This document shows positions 1-5,143 of a stretch of 5,143 nucleotides of DNA, in pieces. Position 1 is the first letter of the stretch. Every line of letters begins with the position of its first letter. The notes below the pieces were generated by a model. That model made no database searches. It was not told the origin of the DNA and was given only the letters and a program-made list of their open reading frames with translations. A program made the translations under genes and the position numbers. The DNA comes from Eggerthellaceae bacterium (GTDB lineage Bacteria; Actinomycetota; Coriobacteriia; Coriobacteriales; Eggerthellaceae), in NCBI GenBank assembly GCA_017459485.1, contig JAFUCW010000463.1, positions 1 through 5,143 of the forward strand. The letters run 5' to 3'.

Positions 1-593
1 CTGTCCAGGCGGGTCGAAAGCGCCGTTCCTTGTGCGTCGATGGTGCGCTCGAGCTCTACGACCTGTTCCACGTCAAGCACGGGCGGCTGCCATTCGTGCA
101 GATGGGGAAGGAGGGCACGATAGGCAACGACAAGCTCGTCGAGCGAGGTGGCAGCGTTCGCAGGGCTTGTGCTAGGAAGCGTCACGCAGGGGAGGCCCGT
201 CGTTTTGTCGCAGTAGCGCGCATAGAGGTCTGCCGCTTTCGCACCCGTGCAAAACACCGCTTCGATGGGGGCGGCTTGCAGCAGGGGTGCGAAGTCGTTG
301 GGGACCACGTCGCGGATCGACGTGTCGGACGCGCCTTCTATCGTGCAGCTGGCCACCACGTCCCACAGCGCAATGTGGTGACGCAGCACCTGGTCGCGCT
401 TGAGGTCGTTGTCGGTGGCGAGCGGCTCGTCGAAAAGCTGTGCCATCACGCGCCAGAACCGGTGGTGCGGGTGGCCATAGTTGAACCCGGTCTCGCGCGA
501 TGCGGGCGAAGGGAAACTTCCCAGCACGAGCACGCGTGAGCGCTCGTCGTATACCGGAGGGATTGGGTGGTCGACTCGTTGCGCTTGTGCCAC
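1..593 (-). CDS. DNA-deoxyinosine (hypoxanthine) glycosylase, C-terminus cut by window edge
   Basis: Likely removes hypoxanthine (deaminated adenine) from DNA to start base-excision repair in the cytoplasm; family 6 (HDG) of the uracil-DNA-glycosylase superfamily. The 197 visible residues contain a short N-terminal [19 protein letters not shown] stretch, motif 1 GSFPS (25-29), SRETGF (32-37), YGHPHHRFW (39-47) and the late motif LPSTSPANA (139-147), all in family order. The start is GTG at 593-591: an in-frame TAG lies four codons upstream and AGGAGG sits 5 bases before it. It is the second gene of an operon with ygbA. Oddities: His44 occupies the position that is normally Asn in the family's HPxNRFW motif, and the protein continues past the usual end (about residue 168) without a stop to the window edge, into a segment resembling the start of a YjeF_N domain. 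Family assignment is firm; substrate range and fusion are inferred. Confidence 0.85.
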   Translation of the reverse strand, partial: MAQAQRVDHPIPPVYDERSRVLVLGSFPSPASRETGFNYGHPHHRFWRVMAQLFDEPLATDNDLKRDQVLRHHIALWDVVASCTIEGASDTSIRDVVPNDFAPLLQAAPIEAVFCTGAKAADLYARYCDKTTGLPCVTLPSTSPANAATSLDELVVAYRALLPHLHEWQPPVLDVEQVVELERTIDAQGTALSTRLD

Positions 594-596
594 AGG

Positions 597-604
597 CTCC
601 TCCT
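597..604 (-). promoter_or_regulatory. Shine-Dalgarno of the glycosylase, overlapping the ygbA stop
   Basis: Read on the minus strand, AGGAGGAG lies 5 bases (counted from AGGAGG) before GTG 593-591 and shares bases with the TAG stop of ygbA at 605-603. It decides the GTG start and suggests translational coupling between the two genes. A second purine-rich stretch (AAGGAG) lies in the last ygbA codons. Confidence 0.7.
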
Positions 605-947
605 ACTCCTTGAAAAACAGATGCCGAAATGCTGCAACAGGATGGATGAAGACCATGCGCGGGCCCGCAAAGCGCATGGCGGCGCGCACCTGGGAGCGCA
701 TGTCCGGCTCGTAGCAATGCTTGCCGCACTCTTCGCAGGTGACGCCGGCTTCGATGTTCGTGCACCGAAGCGTGCGCTTGATTGCATAGGCGTCAAGGGC
801 AGCGCATTGGGCGCAGGCGCATTCGCCGCAATGGAGACGATGGGTGCGCCCTTCGTGCCCCATGCCCTTGCAATGTATGGCGATCATGTGCGAAACGGTG
901 CGCATTTTGCGCTTGCGCCGTGCGGCTATACGTGGAGAGTCTTCCAT
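603..947 (-). CDS. ygbA: YgbA-family protein (nitrous oxide-stimulated promoter family)
   Basis: A 114-residue protein resembling E. coli YgbA, whose gene belongs to the NsrR nitric-oxide regulon; biochemical role unknown. Seen here: basic N-terminus ([12 protein letters not shown], 11-22), a cysteine-rich centre with Cys at 26, 40, 43, 45, 48, 62, 71, 74 and 78 including CEECGKHC (71-78), then [20 protein letters not shown] (79-98), IHP (101-103) and a C-terminal RHL. The YxPxMRxQ, MRFxGPRM and HP signatures are diagnostic. The clustered cysteines suggest metal or Fe-S binding or thiol chemistry (inference). An upstream in-frame extension to 1199 exists but runs antisense through the msrAB signal region, so ATG 947 is preferred. 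No Shine-Dalgarno is visible; a -10-like TATCAT ends 7 bases before this ATG, so the mRNA is probably leaderless. It is the first gene of an operon with the glycosylase and diverges from msrAB. Confidence 0.85.
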   Translation of the reverse strand: MEDSPRIAARRKRKMRTVSHMIAIHCKGMGHEGRTHRLHCGECACAQCAALDAYAIKRTLRCTNIEAGVTCEECGKHCYEPDMRSQVRAAMRFAGPRMVFIHPVAAFRHLFFKE

Positions 948-953
948 GCAGAG

Positions 954-960
954 TATGATA
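954..960. promoter_or_regulatory. Symmetric -10 element, candidate bidirectional promoter for ygbA and msrAB
   Basis: TATGATA reads as a -10 hexamer TATGAT on plus (954-959) and TATCAT on minus (960-955). On minus, a -35-like TTGGCT lies at 984-979 with an 18-base spacer, and transcription would start at about 948-947, at the ygbA ATG (leaderless). On plus, transcription would start near 966; no good plus-strand -35 is seen. Inferred from sequence only. Confidence 0.45.
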
Positions 961-972
961 CGGTAAAGAGCA

Positions 973-987
973 TGATTGAGCCAATAA
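973..987. promoter_or_regulatory. Small inverted repeat over the ygbA -35 region, possible operator
   Basis: TGATTG-AGC-CAATAA is an inverted repeat matching at 5 of 6 positions per arm, with a perfect core ATTG-AGC-CAAT. It covers the proposed ygbA -35 and lies just downstream of the putative plus-strand start, so one regulator could affect both genes. It matches no NsrR, FNR or HcpR consensus I can recall; short palindromes also occur by chance. Confidence 0.25.
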
Positions 988-1038
988 CAATCTTTCCGCG
1001 CGAAAAAGGCACCGCAGAGCGCGTCTTGCATGCGGTGC

Positions 1039-1043
1039 GGGAG
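1039..1043 (+). promoter_or_regulatory. Shine-Dalgarno supporting the GTG start of msrAB
   Basis: GGGAG followed by a 9-base spacer to GTG 1053-1055. The alternative ATG at 972 has only AAAGAG one base upstream, too close to work as a normal ribosome binding site. Confidence 0.5.
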
Positions 1044-1052
1044 ACGGCGGCT

Positions 1053-2360
1053 GTGCGCAGGGTCGTTGCAGTTGCCGCCGTTTGGGCGTGCGTGGCGGCA
1101 GGCGTGCATGGGTGTGCCCCTTCGGGCGGATCGGTCGAAAGGGCGGATACAGCTGTACGGCAGGAAAGGTTGGGGAGCGAATCGGGTGGGGTGGCGCACG
1201 CCGCAGCCCAGGAGATGGAGCTGGATATGGACAACCTACGTGAAATCTACTTTGCAGGCGGATGCTTCTGGGGAGTGGAGGAGTACTTCTCGCGCGTCCC
1301 CGGTGTGGCAGATGCGACCAGCGGATACGCGAACGGAACGACCGAAAACCCCAGCTACGAAGAGGTATGCCGCGCCGGAACGGGCCATGCGGAAACGGTG
1401 CGCATCGTCTACGACCCATCCGTGATAAGCCTGCAGTCGCTTGCCGAAGCGCTCTTTCGCGTCATCGAGCCGACCAGCGTGAATCGGCAGGGCAACGACC
1501 GCGGCGTCCAGTACCGCACGGGAATCTACTACACCGACGATGCGGATCTGCCTGTGCTGCAGGCAGTATACGACGCCGAGCAGGCCAACTACGCGCAGCC
1601 ACTTGCGGTTGAGCTGGGGCCGCTGCAGAACTTCTACGAGGCCGAAGACTATCATCAGGATTACTTGCGGAAGAACCCGGGTGGGTACTGCCACATCTCC
1701 TTCGACAGTCTGGACCTTGTGAAGACCGAGCAGCAAAAAGCTGCAGAGGTCGGCAAAGGCGCGGCGGTGGACCAGGCGACGGGCCAGGCGGATCGGGCGT
1801 CGGACCAGGCGGCGCAAGCGGCGGACCAGGCGGCGCAGACCAAGGCGTCTACTGTAGCAAAAGCCACAGAAGGGCAGGGCAGCCTTGCGCAGGCGGCCGC
1901 GACAACCGGTGCCTTCGAGTCGTCATGGGCCAAGCCGAGCGACGAAGAGCTGCGTGCAACGTTGACCGGTCTGCAGTACGACGTGACGCAAAACGCCGCC
2001 ACGGAGCGCGCGTTCACAGGCGAGTACGACCACTTTTTCGAGCGGGGCATCTATGTGGATGTGGTCACGGGCCAGCCTCTGTTCAGCTCGGCAGACAAGT
2101 ACGACTCCGGCTGCGGATGGCCGGCGTTCACCAAGCCGATCGACGAAGCGGCTTTGGTGGAACGGGAGGACCTGAGCCACTGGATGGTCCGCACCGAGGT
2201 GCGCAGCTCCGCAGGCGACAGCCATCTGGGACACGTGTTCGAGGACGGCCCTGCTGAAGCCGGCGGCTTGCGCTACTGCATCAACAGCGCCTCTCTGCGG
2301 TTCGTTCCCTTCGACAAAATGGACGAGCAAGGCTATGGAGCCTACAAGAGCCTGTGCTGA
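1053..2360 (+). CDS. msrAB: Peptide methionine sulfoxide reductase MsrA-MsrB fusion, probable lipoprotein
   Basis: Reduces both stereoisomers of methionine sulfoxide in proteins (MsrA the S form, MsrB the R form). From GTG 1053 it has 435 residues: a signal peptide (Arg2-Arg3, hydrophobic 4-18) ending in VHGC with Cys21 as possible lipid-anchored residue; a spacer; MsrA (about 63-220) with GCFWG (70-74, catalytic Cys71), GHAE (111-114), [11 protein letters not shown] (150-160) and YCH with resolving Cys213; an Ala/Gln-rich linker (about 226-290); and MsrB (about 291-433) with GCGWPAF (353-359, resolving Cys354), HLGHVF (391-396) and RYCIN (catalytic Cys409). Cysteine spacings of 142 and 55 agree with what I recall for neisserial PilB. 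The MsrB lacks the two zinc CxxC pairs. Unlike PilB there is no thioredoxin-like domain, so the reductant must come from elsewhere. ATG 972 is an alternative start (462 residues) giving an unusually long n-region. The lipobox His is atypical, so a transmembrane anchor is possible. Confidence 0.9.
   Translation: MRRVVAVAAVWACVAAGVHGCAPSGGSVERADTAVRQERLGSESGGVAHAAAQEMELDMDNLREIYFAGGCFWGVEEYFSRVPGVADATSGYANGTTENPSYEEVCRAGTGHAETVRIVYDPSVISLQSLAEALFRVIEPTSVNRQGNDRGVQYRTGIYYTDDADLPVLQAVYDAEQANYAQPLAVELGPLQNFYEAEDYHQDYLRKNPGGYCHISFDSLDLVKTEQQKAAEVGKGAAVDQATGQADRASDQAAQAADQAAQTKASTVAKATEGQGSLAQAAATTGAFESSWAKPSDEELRATLTGLQYDVTQNAATERAFTGEYDHFFERGIYVDVVTGQPLFSSADKYDSGCGWPAFTKPIDEAALVEREDLSHWMVRTEVRSSAGDSHLGHVFEDGPAEAGGLRYCINSASLRFVPFDKMDEQGYGAYKSLC
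1803..1844 (+). repeat. 21-bp tandem repeat in the MsrA-MsrB linker
   Basis: Two 21-bp units encode DQAAQAA then DQAAQTK; their first 16 matching bases recur at 1801-1816 and 1822-1837. A related unit, DQATGQA, lies just upstream (about 1770-1790). The seven-residue period and Ala/Gln/Asp content suggest a helical or flexible spacer between the two catalytic domains. Repeat number may vary between strains. Confidence 0.7.
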
Positions 2361-2396
2361 ACAGCGTGCCTTGTTTTGCTCAATTTAGCCTTGGAC

Positions 2397-2540
2397 ATGC
2401 ATGCCGACGCCATTATTTCACGAGATGCCGCGTTTAAGACGCAGGCGCATGCGCAGATCCCTGTCTTTTCCAGTAGCGAGTACTTCGATTGGCTCGAAAG
2501 CGAACGCGGTATTGCTTACGCCGACATACCGTTTGCGTAG
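2397..2540 (+). pseudogene. Remnant resembling the C-terminal end of a PIN-domain (VapC-like) protein
   Basis: An open frame of 47 codons, ATG 2397 to TAG 2538-2540, reads MHADAIISRDAAF then IPVFSSSEYFDWLESERG and YADIPFA. The pattern ADAIIxRD, followed by IPV, an S/P-x-E-(Y/F)-F helix and W/LExxRG, is that of the last strand and helix of PIN-domain ribonucleases; Asp4 and Asp10 match late acidic positions. The same frame is open back to the msrAB stop (2361), reading LLNLALD just before. No Shine-Dalgarno precedes the ATG, and the N-terminal two thirds of a PIN domain, with the first catalytic Asp, is absent, as is an antitoxin gene. I read it as a decayed or truncated toxin fragment beside msrAB. 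Assignment is from motif recall only. Confidence 0.5.
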
Positions 2541-2641
2541 AGTATCGCGTTGCTGCAAAGTAGAACCCTGCTGGCCGGCATTGGCTTGCGGCGTTGCGCA
2601 AGCACGCCTGCGCGAAAGATCACGTGCAACGTGTCCCACTT
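2541..2641. other. Intergenic stretch with one short hairpin, otherwise nothing recognised
   Basis: Between the PIN-like remnant and the tandem repeats there is no convincing gene. It contains a 7-bp stem (GCTTGCG at 2584-2590, CGCAAGC at 2597-2603, 6-base loop) with no T-tract, so not a standard terminator. TGCGCGAAAG at 2610-2619 is the reverse complement of 2725-2734 inside the loop of the palindromic element, hinting that this stretch may share history with it. Confidence 0.4.
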
Positions 2642-2701
2642 GGAGTCCTGTGTGGAGTTTTATCTGGAGTTCTACTGGGGGTCCCGTTTGGGGTCGTAGT
2701 A
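2642..2701 (+). repeat. Five degenerate 12-bp tandem units
   Basis: Units start at 2642, 2654, 2666, 2678 and 2690, each opening with GGAGT or GGGGT plus C/T (for example GGAGTTTTATCT, GGAGTTCTACTG). The last two units form the beginning of the left arm of the palindrome. A similar unit (GGAATCCTATCT) appears on the minus strand in the right flank, so the array belongs to the palindromic element. Confidence 0.6.
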
Positions 2702-2775
2702 AAAATGGGACAATGTACAAACTGCTTTCGCGCACACATACGCATGTCCCATTTTTACTACGACCCCAAACGGGA
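2682..2775. repeat. Palindromic element: perfect 31-bp inverted repeat, 32-base loop
   Basis: Bases 2682-2712 are the exact reverse complement of 2745-2775, with loop 2713-2744. Weaker symmetry continues outward: TCCTGT at 2646-2651 pairs with ACAGGA at 2811-2816, and TATCTGGA at 2661-2668 has its complement at about 2795-2802. The full unit is therefore about 2646-2816. It lies between the convergent genes msrAB and nrdG. The long perfect stem has no T-tract after it on either strand, so it is not a typical intrinsic terminator; a REP- or MITE-like dispersed element is the better reading, though it may still stop or stabilise transcripts from both sides. Confidence 0.85.
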
Positions 2776-2808
2776 GCCAGTCCACAGATAGGATTCCAGA
2801 TAGGGTTT

Positions 2809-3354
2809 CTACAGGATACCGCGGTCGAAGGCAGGGTCGTCTGCCCAGAGTTGGACGGTGCCCGTGGCAAGCGTTGCAGGCATGTCGATGATGCGCTGGT
2901 TGGCCGATCCTCTGAACTTCAGTCCGACGTCCTTTTCCGCTTCCACGAAGGGGCCTTCCACCAATACGTCCACGCACGAGAGGATGTCTGGTGTGTCAAT
3001 GGTGCACCGATCGCCCCCGAGCACCAGGTCGTCCCACACGTCGCCTGTGTAGAGCCAGATGGTCTTGTCGGGCAGCTCTTCCTTCACGCGCTTCAAAAAC
3101 GGCGCGAGCGCTTCCTGATTGGAGGGTTCCATCGGCTCGCCCCCAAGTACGGTCAGGCCCGCGACGTAGGTGGGCTTCAGGCTCTCGATGATCTGGTTCT
3201 CGACCTCCCGCGTGAATTCTTCCCCGTACGAGAAATCCCACGTCTCCGGCTGAAAACATCCTGGGCAGGCGTGCGTGCAACCCGACACGAACAGGGTGGT
3301 CCTCACGCCCACTCCGTTCGCGATGTCGAAGTATTTGATGTTGCCGTAGTTCAT
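2809..3354 (-). CDS. nrdG: Anaerobic ribonucleoside-triphosphate reductase activating protein
   Basis: Radical-SAM activase that uses a [4Fe-4S] cluster and S-adenosylmethionine to place the glycyl radical on NrdD. The 181 residues hold the cluster motif CTHACPGC (Cys26, Cys30, Cys33), the SAM-binding GGEP (71-74), an N-terminal NYGNIKYFDIANGVGVRTTL typical of the family, and a late GSANQRIID (149-157). Length is slightly above E. coli NrdG (about 154). The start is ATG 3354-3352; upstream in-frame codons offer no other common start, and the Shine-Dalgarno is weak (GGGG about 8 bases upstream). It lies 76 bases downstream of nrdD in the same direction, with a hairpin between. The last codons and TAG stop (2811-2809) fall in the degraded outer arm of the palindromic element. 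Confidence 0.95.
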   Translation of the reverse strand: MNYGNIKYFDIANGVGVRTTLFVSGCTHACPGCFQPETWDFSYGEEFTREVENQIIESLKPTYVAGLTVLGGEPMEPSNQEALAPFLKRVKEELPDKTIWLYTGDVWDDLVLGGDRCTIDTPDILSCVDVLVEGPFVEAEKDVGLKFRGSANQRIIDMPATLATGTVQLWADDPAFDRGIL

Positions 3355-3381
3355 ATTGTGGCCCCACGCTCTATTCGGGTC

Positions 3382-3416
3382 GGCGCGGAGCGCTTGCAGC
3401 CCGAAAGCCCCGCGCC
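3382..3416 (-). other. Intercistronic GC-rich hairpin between nrdD and nrdG
   Basis: On the minus strand GGCGCGGGGC pairs with GCTCCGCGCC (10 bp including one G-U) around a 15-base loop. No T-run follows, so full termination is unlikely. It could stabilise the nrdD message or lower nrdG expression relative to nrdD. Confidence 0.45.
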
Positions 3417-3430
3417 TCCCTGAAAGTCGA

Positions 3431-5143
3431 CTACAAGTGCAGCACGCGGTCGCGAATTTCCTCGGTGCGCCCCTGGTTCCAGTACTGCGTACCGATGTAT
3501 CCGCAGGTGCGCCGCGCCACGTTCATCTTCGACTGGTCGCGGTTGCCGCACTTCGGGCATTCCCACACCAGCTTGCCGGAATCCTCCACCACCTGAATCT
3601 CCCCGTCGAAGCCACAGCATTGGCAGTAGTCGGACTTGGTGTTCAGCTCGGCGTACATGATGTGGTCGTAGATGAACTGCATGAGCGAGAGCACGGCTTC
3701 GATGTTGTCCTGCATGTCAGGCACTTCCACGTAGGAGATGGCGCCACCGGGGGAAAGCTTCTGGAACTTGGATTCGAATTCCAGCTTCTTGAAGGCGTCG
3801 ATTTCCTCGGTCACGTGGACGTGGTAGCTGTTGGTGATGTAGCCCTTGTCCGTGATGCCCTCGATCACGCCAAAGCGACGTTGCAGGGCTTTCGCGAACT
3901 TGTAGGTGGTCGACTCGAGCGGCGTGCCGTAGAGCGAAAAGTCGATGTTGTGCTTGGCCTTCCATCCGGCGCAGGCGTCGTTCATGTGCTGCATGATCTC
4001 CAGCGCGAACGGCGTGGCCTCGGCGTCGGTGTGCGAATGGCCCGTCATGTACTTCACGCACTCATAGAGGCCGGCGTAGCCTAAGGATATGGTGGAGTAT
4101 CCGCCGAAGAGCAGCTTGTCGATCTTCTCGCCCTTCTCCAGGCGGGCAAGTGCGCCATGCTGCCAGAGGATGGGAGCGGCGTCGGAAAGCGTGCCCTTCA
4201 GCCTTTCGTGGCGGCAAAGCAGCGCGCGGTAGCAGAGGTCCAGGCGCTCTTCCATGATCTCCCAGAATTTGTCCATGTCGCCTTCGGACGAAAGCGCCAC
4301 GTCCACCAGGTTCAACGTGACCACGCCCTGGTTGAAGCGGCCCCAGTACTTCGGCTTGCCGGGTTCGTAGTTGCCGGCGTTGGCCACGTTGTCGTAGCCG
4401 TTGCCGCTCCTGTCGGGTGTAAGGAACGAGCGGCATCCCATGCAGGTGTAGCAGTCGCCGTCTCCGTTGCCGTTGATTTTGTACTCGAGCATCTTCTTTT
4501 CGGAGATGTAGTCGGGCACCATGCGCTTTGCGGTGCACTTGGCGGCAAGCTTGGTCAAATACCAATACTTGGTGCCTTCGGCCACGTTGTCTTCCTCAAG
4601 CGTGTAGATGAGCTTGGGGAAGGCAGGGGTAATCCACACGCCCTCTTCGTTCTTCACGCCCTCGTAGCGCTGGATGAGCATCTCTTCGATGATCAGGGCC
4701 AGGTCTTCCTTTTCGCGCTCGTTCTTGGCTTCGTTGAGGTACATGGACACCGTGATGAACGGCGCCTGTCCGTTGGTGGTCATGAGGGTGACCACCTGGT
4801 ACTGGATGGTTTGGACGCCGCGCTTGATTTCGTCGCGCACGCGGGATTCGACCACTTCCTCGAGCGCCTCGTTAGAGGGCTCGATGCCAAAGGCGTTCAT
4901 TTCCTCGGTCACCTGACGGCGGATCGTCTGGCGGGACACGTCCACGAAGGGGGCCAGATGCGCCAGCGTGATGGACTGGCCGCCGTATTGGCAGCTGGCC
5001 ACTTGCGCGATGATCTGCGTGGCGATGTTGCAGGCCGTGGAGAAGCTATGCGGCTTGTCGATGAAGGGGCCCGAGATGACGGTGCCGTTTTGCAGCATGT
5101 CTTCGAGGTTCACCAGGTCGCGGTTGTGCATGTGCTGCAGGTA
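3431..5143 (-). CDS. nrdD: Anaerobic (class III) ribonucleoside-triphosphate reductase, N-terminus outside window
   Basis: Oxygen-sensitive glycyl-radical enzyme that reduces ribonucleoside triphosphates to deoxyribonucleotides. 570 C-terminal residues are visible; roughly 200, including any ATP-cone regulatory domain, lie beyond the right edge (four open codons, YLQH, precede Met 5131). Counting from that Met: STACNIATQIIAQVAS (31-46), QYGGQS (48-53), MGCRSFL (231-237, Cys233 equivalent to the active-site thiyl Cys290 of E. coli), SISLGY-like STISLGY (346-352), ITDKGYITNS (426-435), a zinc site from CQCC (503-506) and CPKC (525-528), and the glycyl-radical motif RRTCGYIG (540-547, Gly544). 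Arg4 stands in MHNRDLVNLEDML where E. coli has Cys175 (MFNC). It is followed by nrdG, its activase, in the same operon. Identification is very secure. Confidence 0.97.
   Translation of the reverse strand, partial: YLQHMHNRDLVNLEDMLQNGTVISGPFIDKPHSFSTACNIATQIIAQVASCQYGGQSITLAHLAPFVDVSRQTIRRQVTEEMNAFGIEPSNEALEEVVESRVRDEIKRGVQTIQYQVVTLMTTNGQAPFITVSMYLNEAKNEREKEDLALIIEEMLIQRYEGVKNEEGVWITPAFPKLIYTLEEDNVAEGTKYWYLTKLAAKCTAKRMVPDYISEKKMLEYKINGNGDGDCYTCMGCRSFLTPDRSGNGYDNVANAGNYEPGKPKYWGRFNQGVVTLNLVDVALSSEGDMDKFWEIMEERLDLCYRALLCRHERLKGTLSDAAPILWQHGALARLEKGEKIDKLLFGGYSTISLGYAGLYECVKYMTGHSHTDAEATPFALEIMQHMNDACAGWKAKHNIDFSLYGTPLESTTYKFAKALQRRFGVIEGITDKGYITNSYHVHVTEEIDAFKKLEFESKFQKLSPGGAISYVEVPDMQDNIEAVLSLMQFIYDHIMYAELNTKSDYCQCCGFDGEIQVVEDSGKLVWECPKCGNRDQSKMNVARRTCGYIGTQYWNQGRTEEIRDRVLHL

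Noticed and set aside
567..1052. Upstream extension of msrAB to an ATG at 567
   Set aside because: It would overlap the whole ygbA gene and part of the glycosylase on the opposite strand; the translated extension has no family similarity, and a signal peptide with ribosome binding site starts at 1053.
948..1199. Upstream extension of ygbA on the minus strand
   Set aside because: It runs antisense through the msrAB signal-peptide region and divergent promoter; the added residues resemble nothing in the family.
2682..2775. Intrinsic transcription terminator for msrAB or nrdG
   Set aside because: The stem is far longer than usual and no T-tract follows the stem on either strand; the T5 run lies within the arm itself.
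2642..2775. CRISPR array
   Set aside because: Only 12-bp contiguous units without spacers and a single palindrome; no repeat-spacer pattern or cas genes.
2594..2791. Small plus-strand open frame with GVLx repeats
   Set aside because: The repeats only reflect the 12-bp tandem DNA units and palindrome arms; no ribosome binding site or family resemblance.
2418..2870. Minus-strand open frame across the intergenic region
   Set aside because: It reads through both palindrome arms, overlaps the nrdG 3' end and lies antisense to the PIN-like remnant; no domain visible.
2401..3423. Long plus-strand open frame opposite nrdG and the palindrome
   Set aside because: It is the high-GC antisense shadow of nrdG with no recognisable domain, and it crosses the inverted repeat.
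3356..4084. Plus-strand open frame opposite nrdD
   Set aside because: Antisense shadow of a clearly identified nrdD; composition follows the complementary codon pattern.

Overview
The window is GC-rich and gene-dense, with several GTG starts. It carries an oxygen-sensitive class III ribonucleotide reductase, a lipoprotein-type MsrAB and a YgbA-family protein. This fits an anaerobic, high-GC, host-associated bacterium. My best guess is an Actinomycetota of the class Coriobacteriia (Eggerthellaceae/Slackia-like), from protein style and a probably leaderless gene rather than from any search.

Left part (1-960, minus strand): a two-gene operon. A YgbA-family protein (603-947) is followed nine bases later by a DNA-deoxyinosine (hypoxanthine) glycosylase of the uracil-DNA-glycosylase superfamily (593 to beyond base 1). 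The glycosylase starts at GTG behind a strong Shine-Dalgarno and lies in the same frame as ygbA. Its C-terminus runs past the usual family end into a segment resembling the start of a YjeF/NAD(P)H-hydrate epimerase domain, and is cut by the window edge.

Middle (950-2360, plus strand): msrAB, diverging from ygbA, encodes a probable membrane-anchored methionine sulfoxide reductase with fused A and B domains. The short divergent region holds a symmetric TATGATA that can serve as the -10 element in both directions, plus a small inverted repeat. YgbA (a nitrosative-stress family), repair of deaminated adenine and repair of oxidised methionine together suggest a stress-defence locus against reactive nitrogen and oxygen species.

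Intergenic region (2361-2808): not empty. It begins with an overlooked 47-codon remnant resembling the C-terminal end of a PIN-domain (VapC-like) toxin. Next come a small hairpin and a striking palindromic element: 12-bp tandem units leading into two perfect 31-bp inverted arms around a 32-base loop. Its degraded outer flank reaches into the nrdG stop codon.

Right part (2809-5143, minus strand): nrdD (5' end outside the window) then nrdG, the glycyl-radical ribonucleotide reductase and its radical-SAM activase, separated by 76 bases with a GC-rich hairpin. They convert ribonucleotides to deoxyribonucleotides without oxygen. NrdD keeps the glycyl-radical, zinc and one active-site cysteine motifs, but has Arg where E. 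coli NrdD has a catalytic cysteine.
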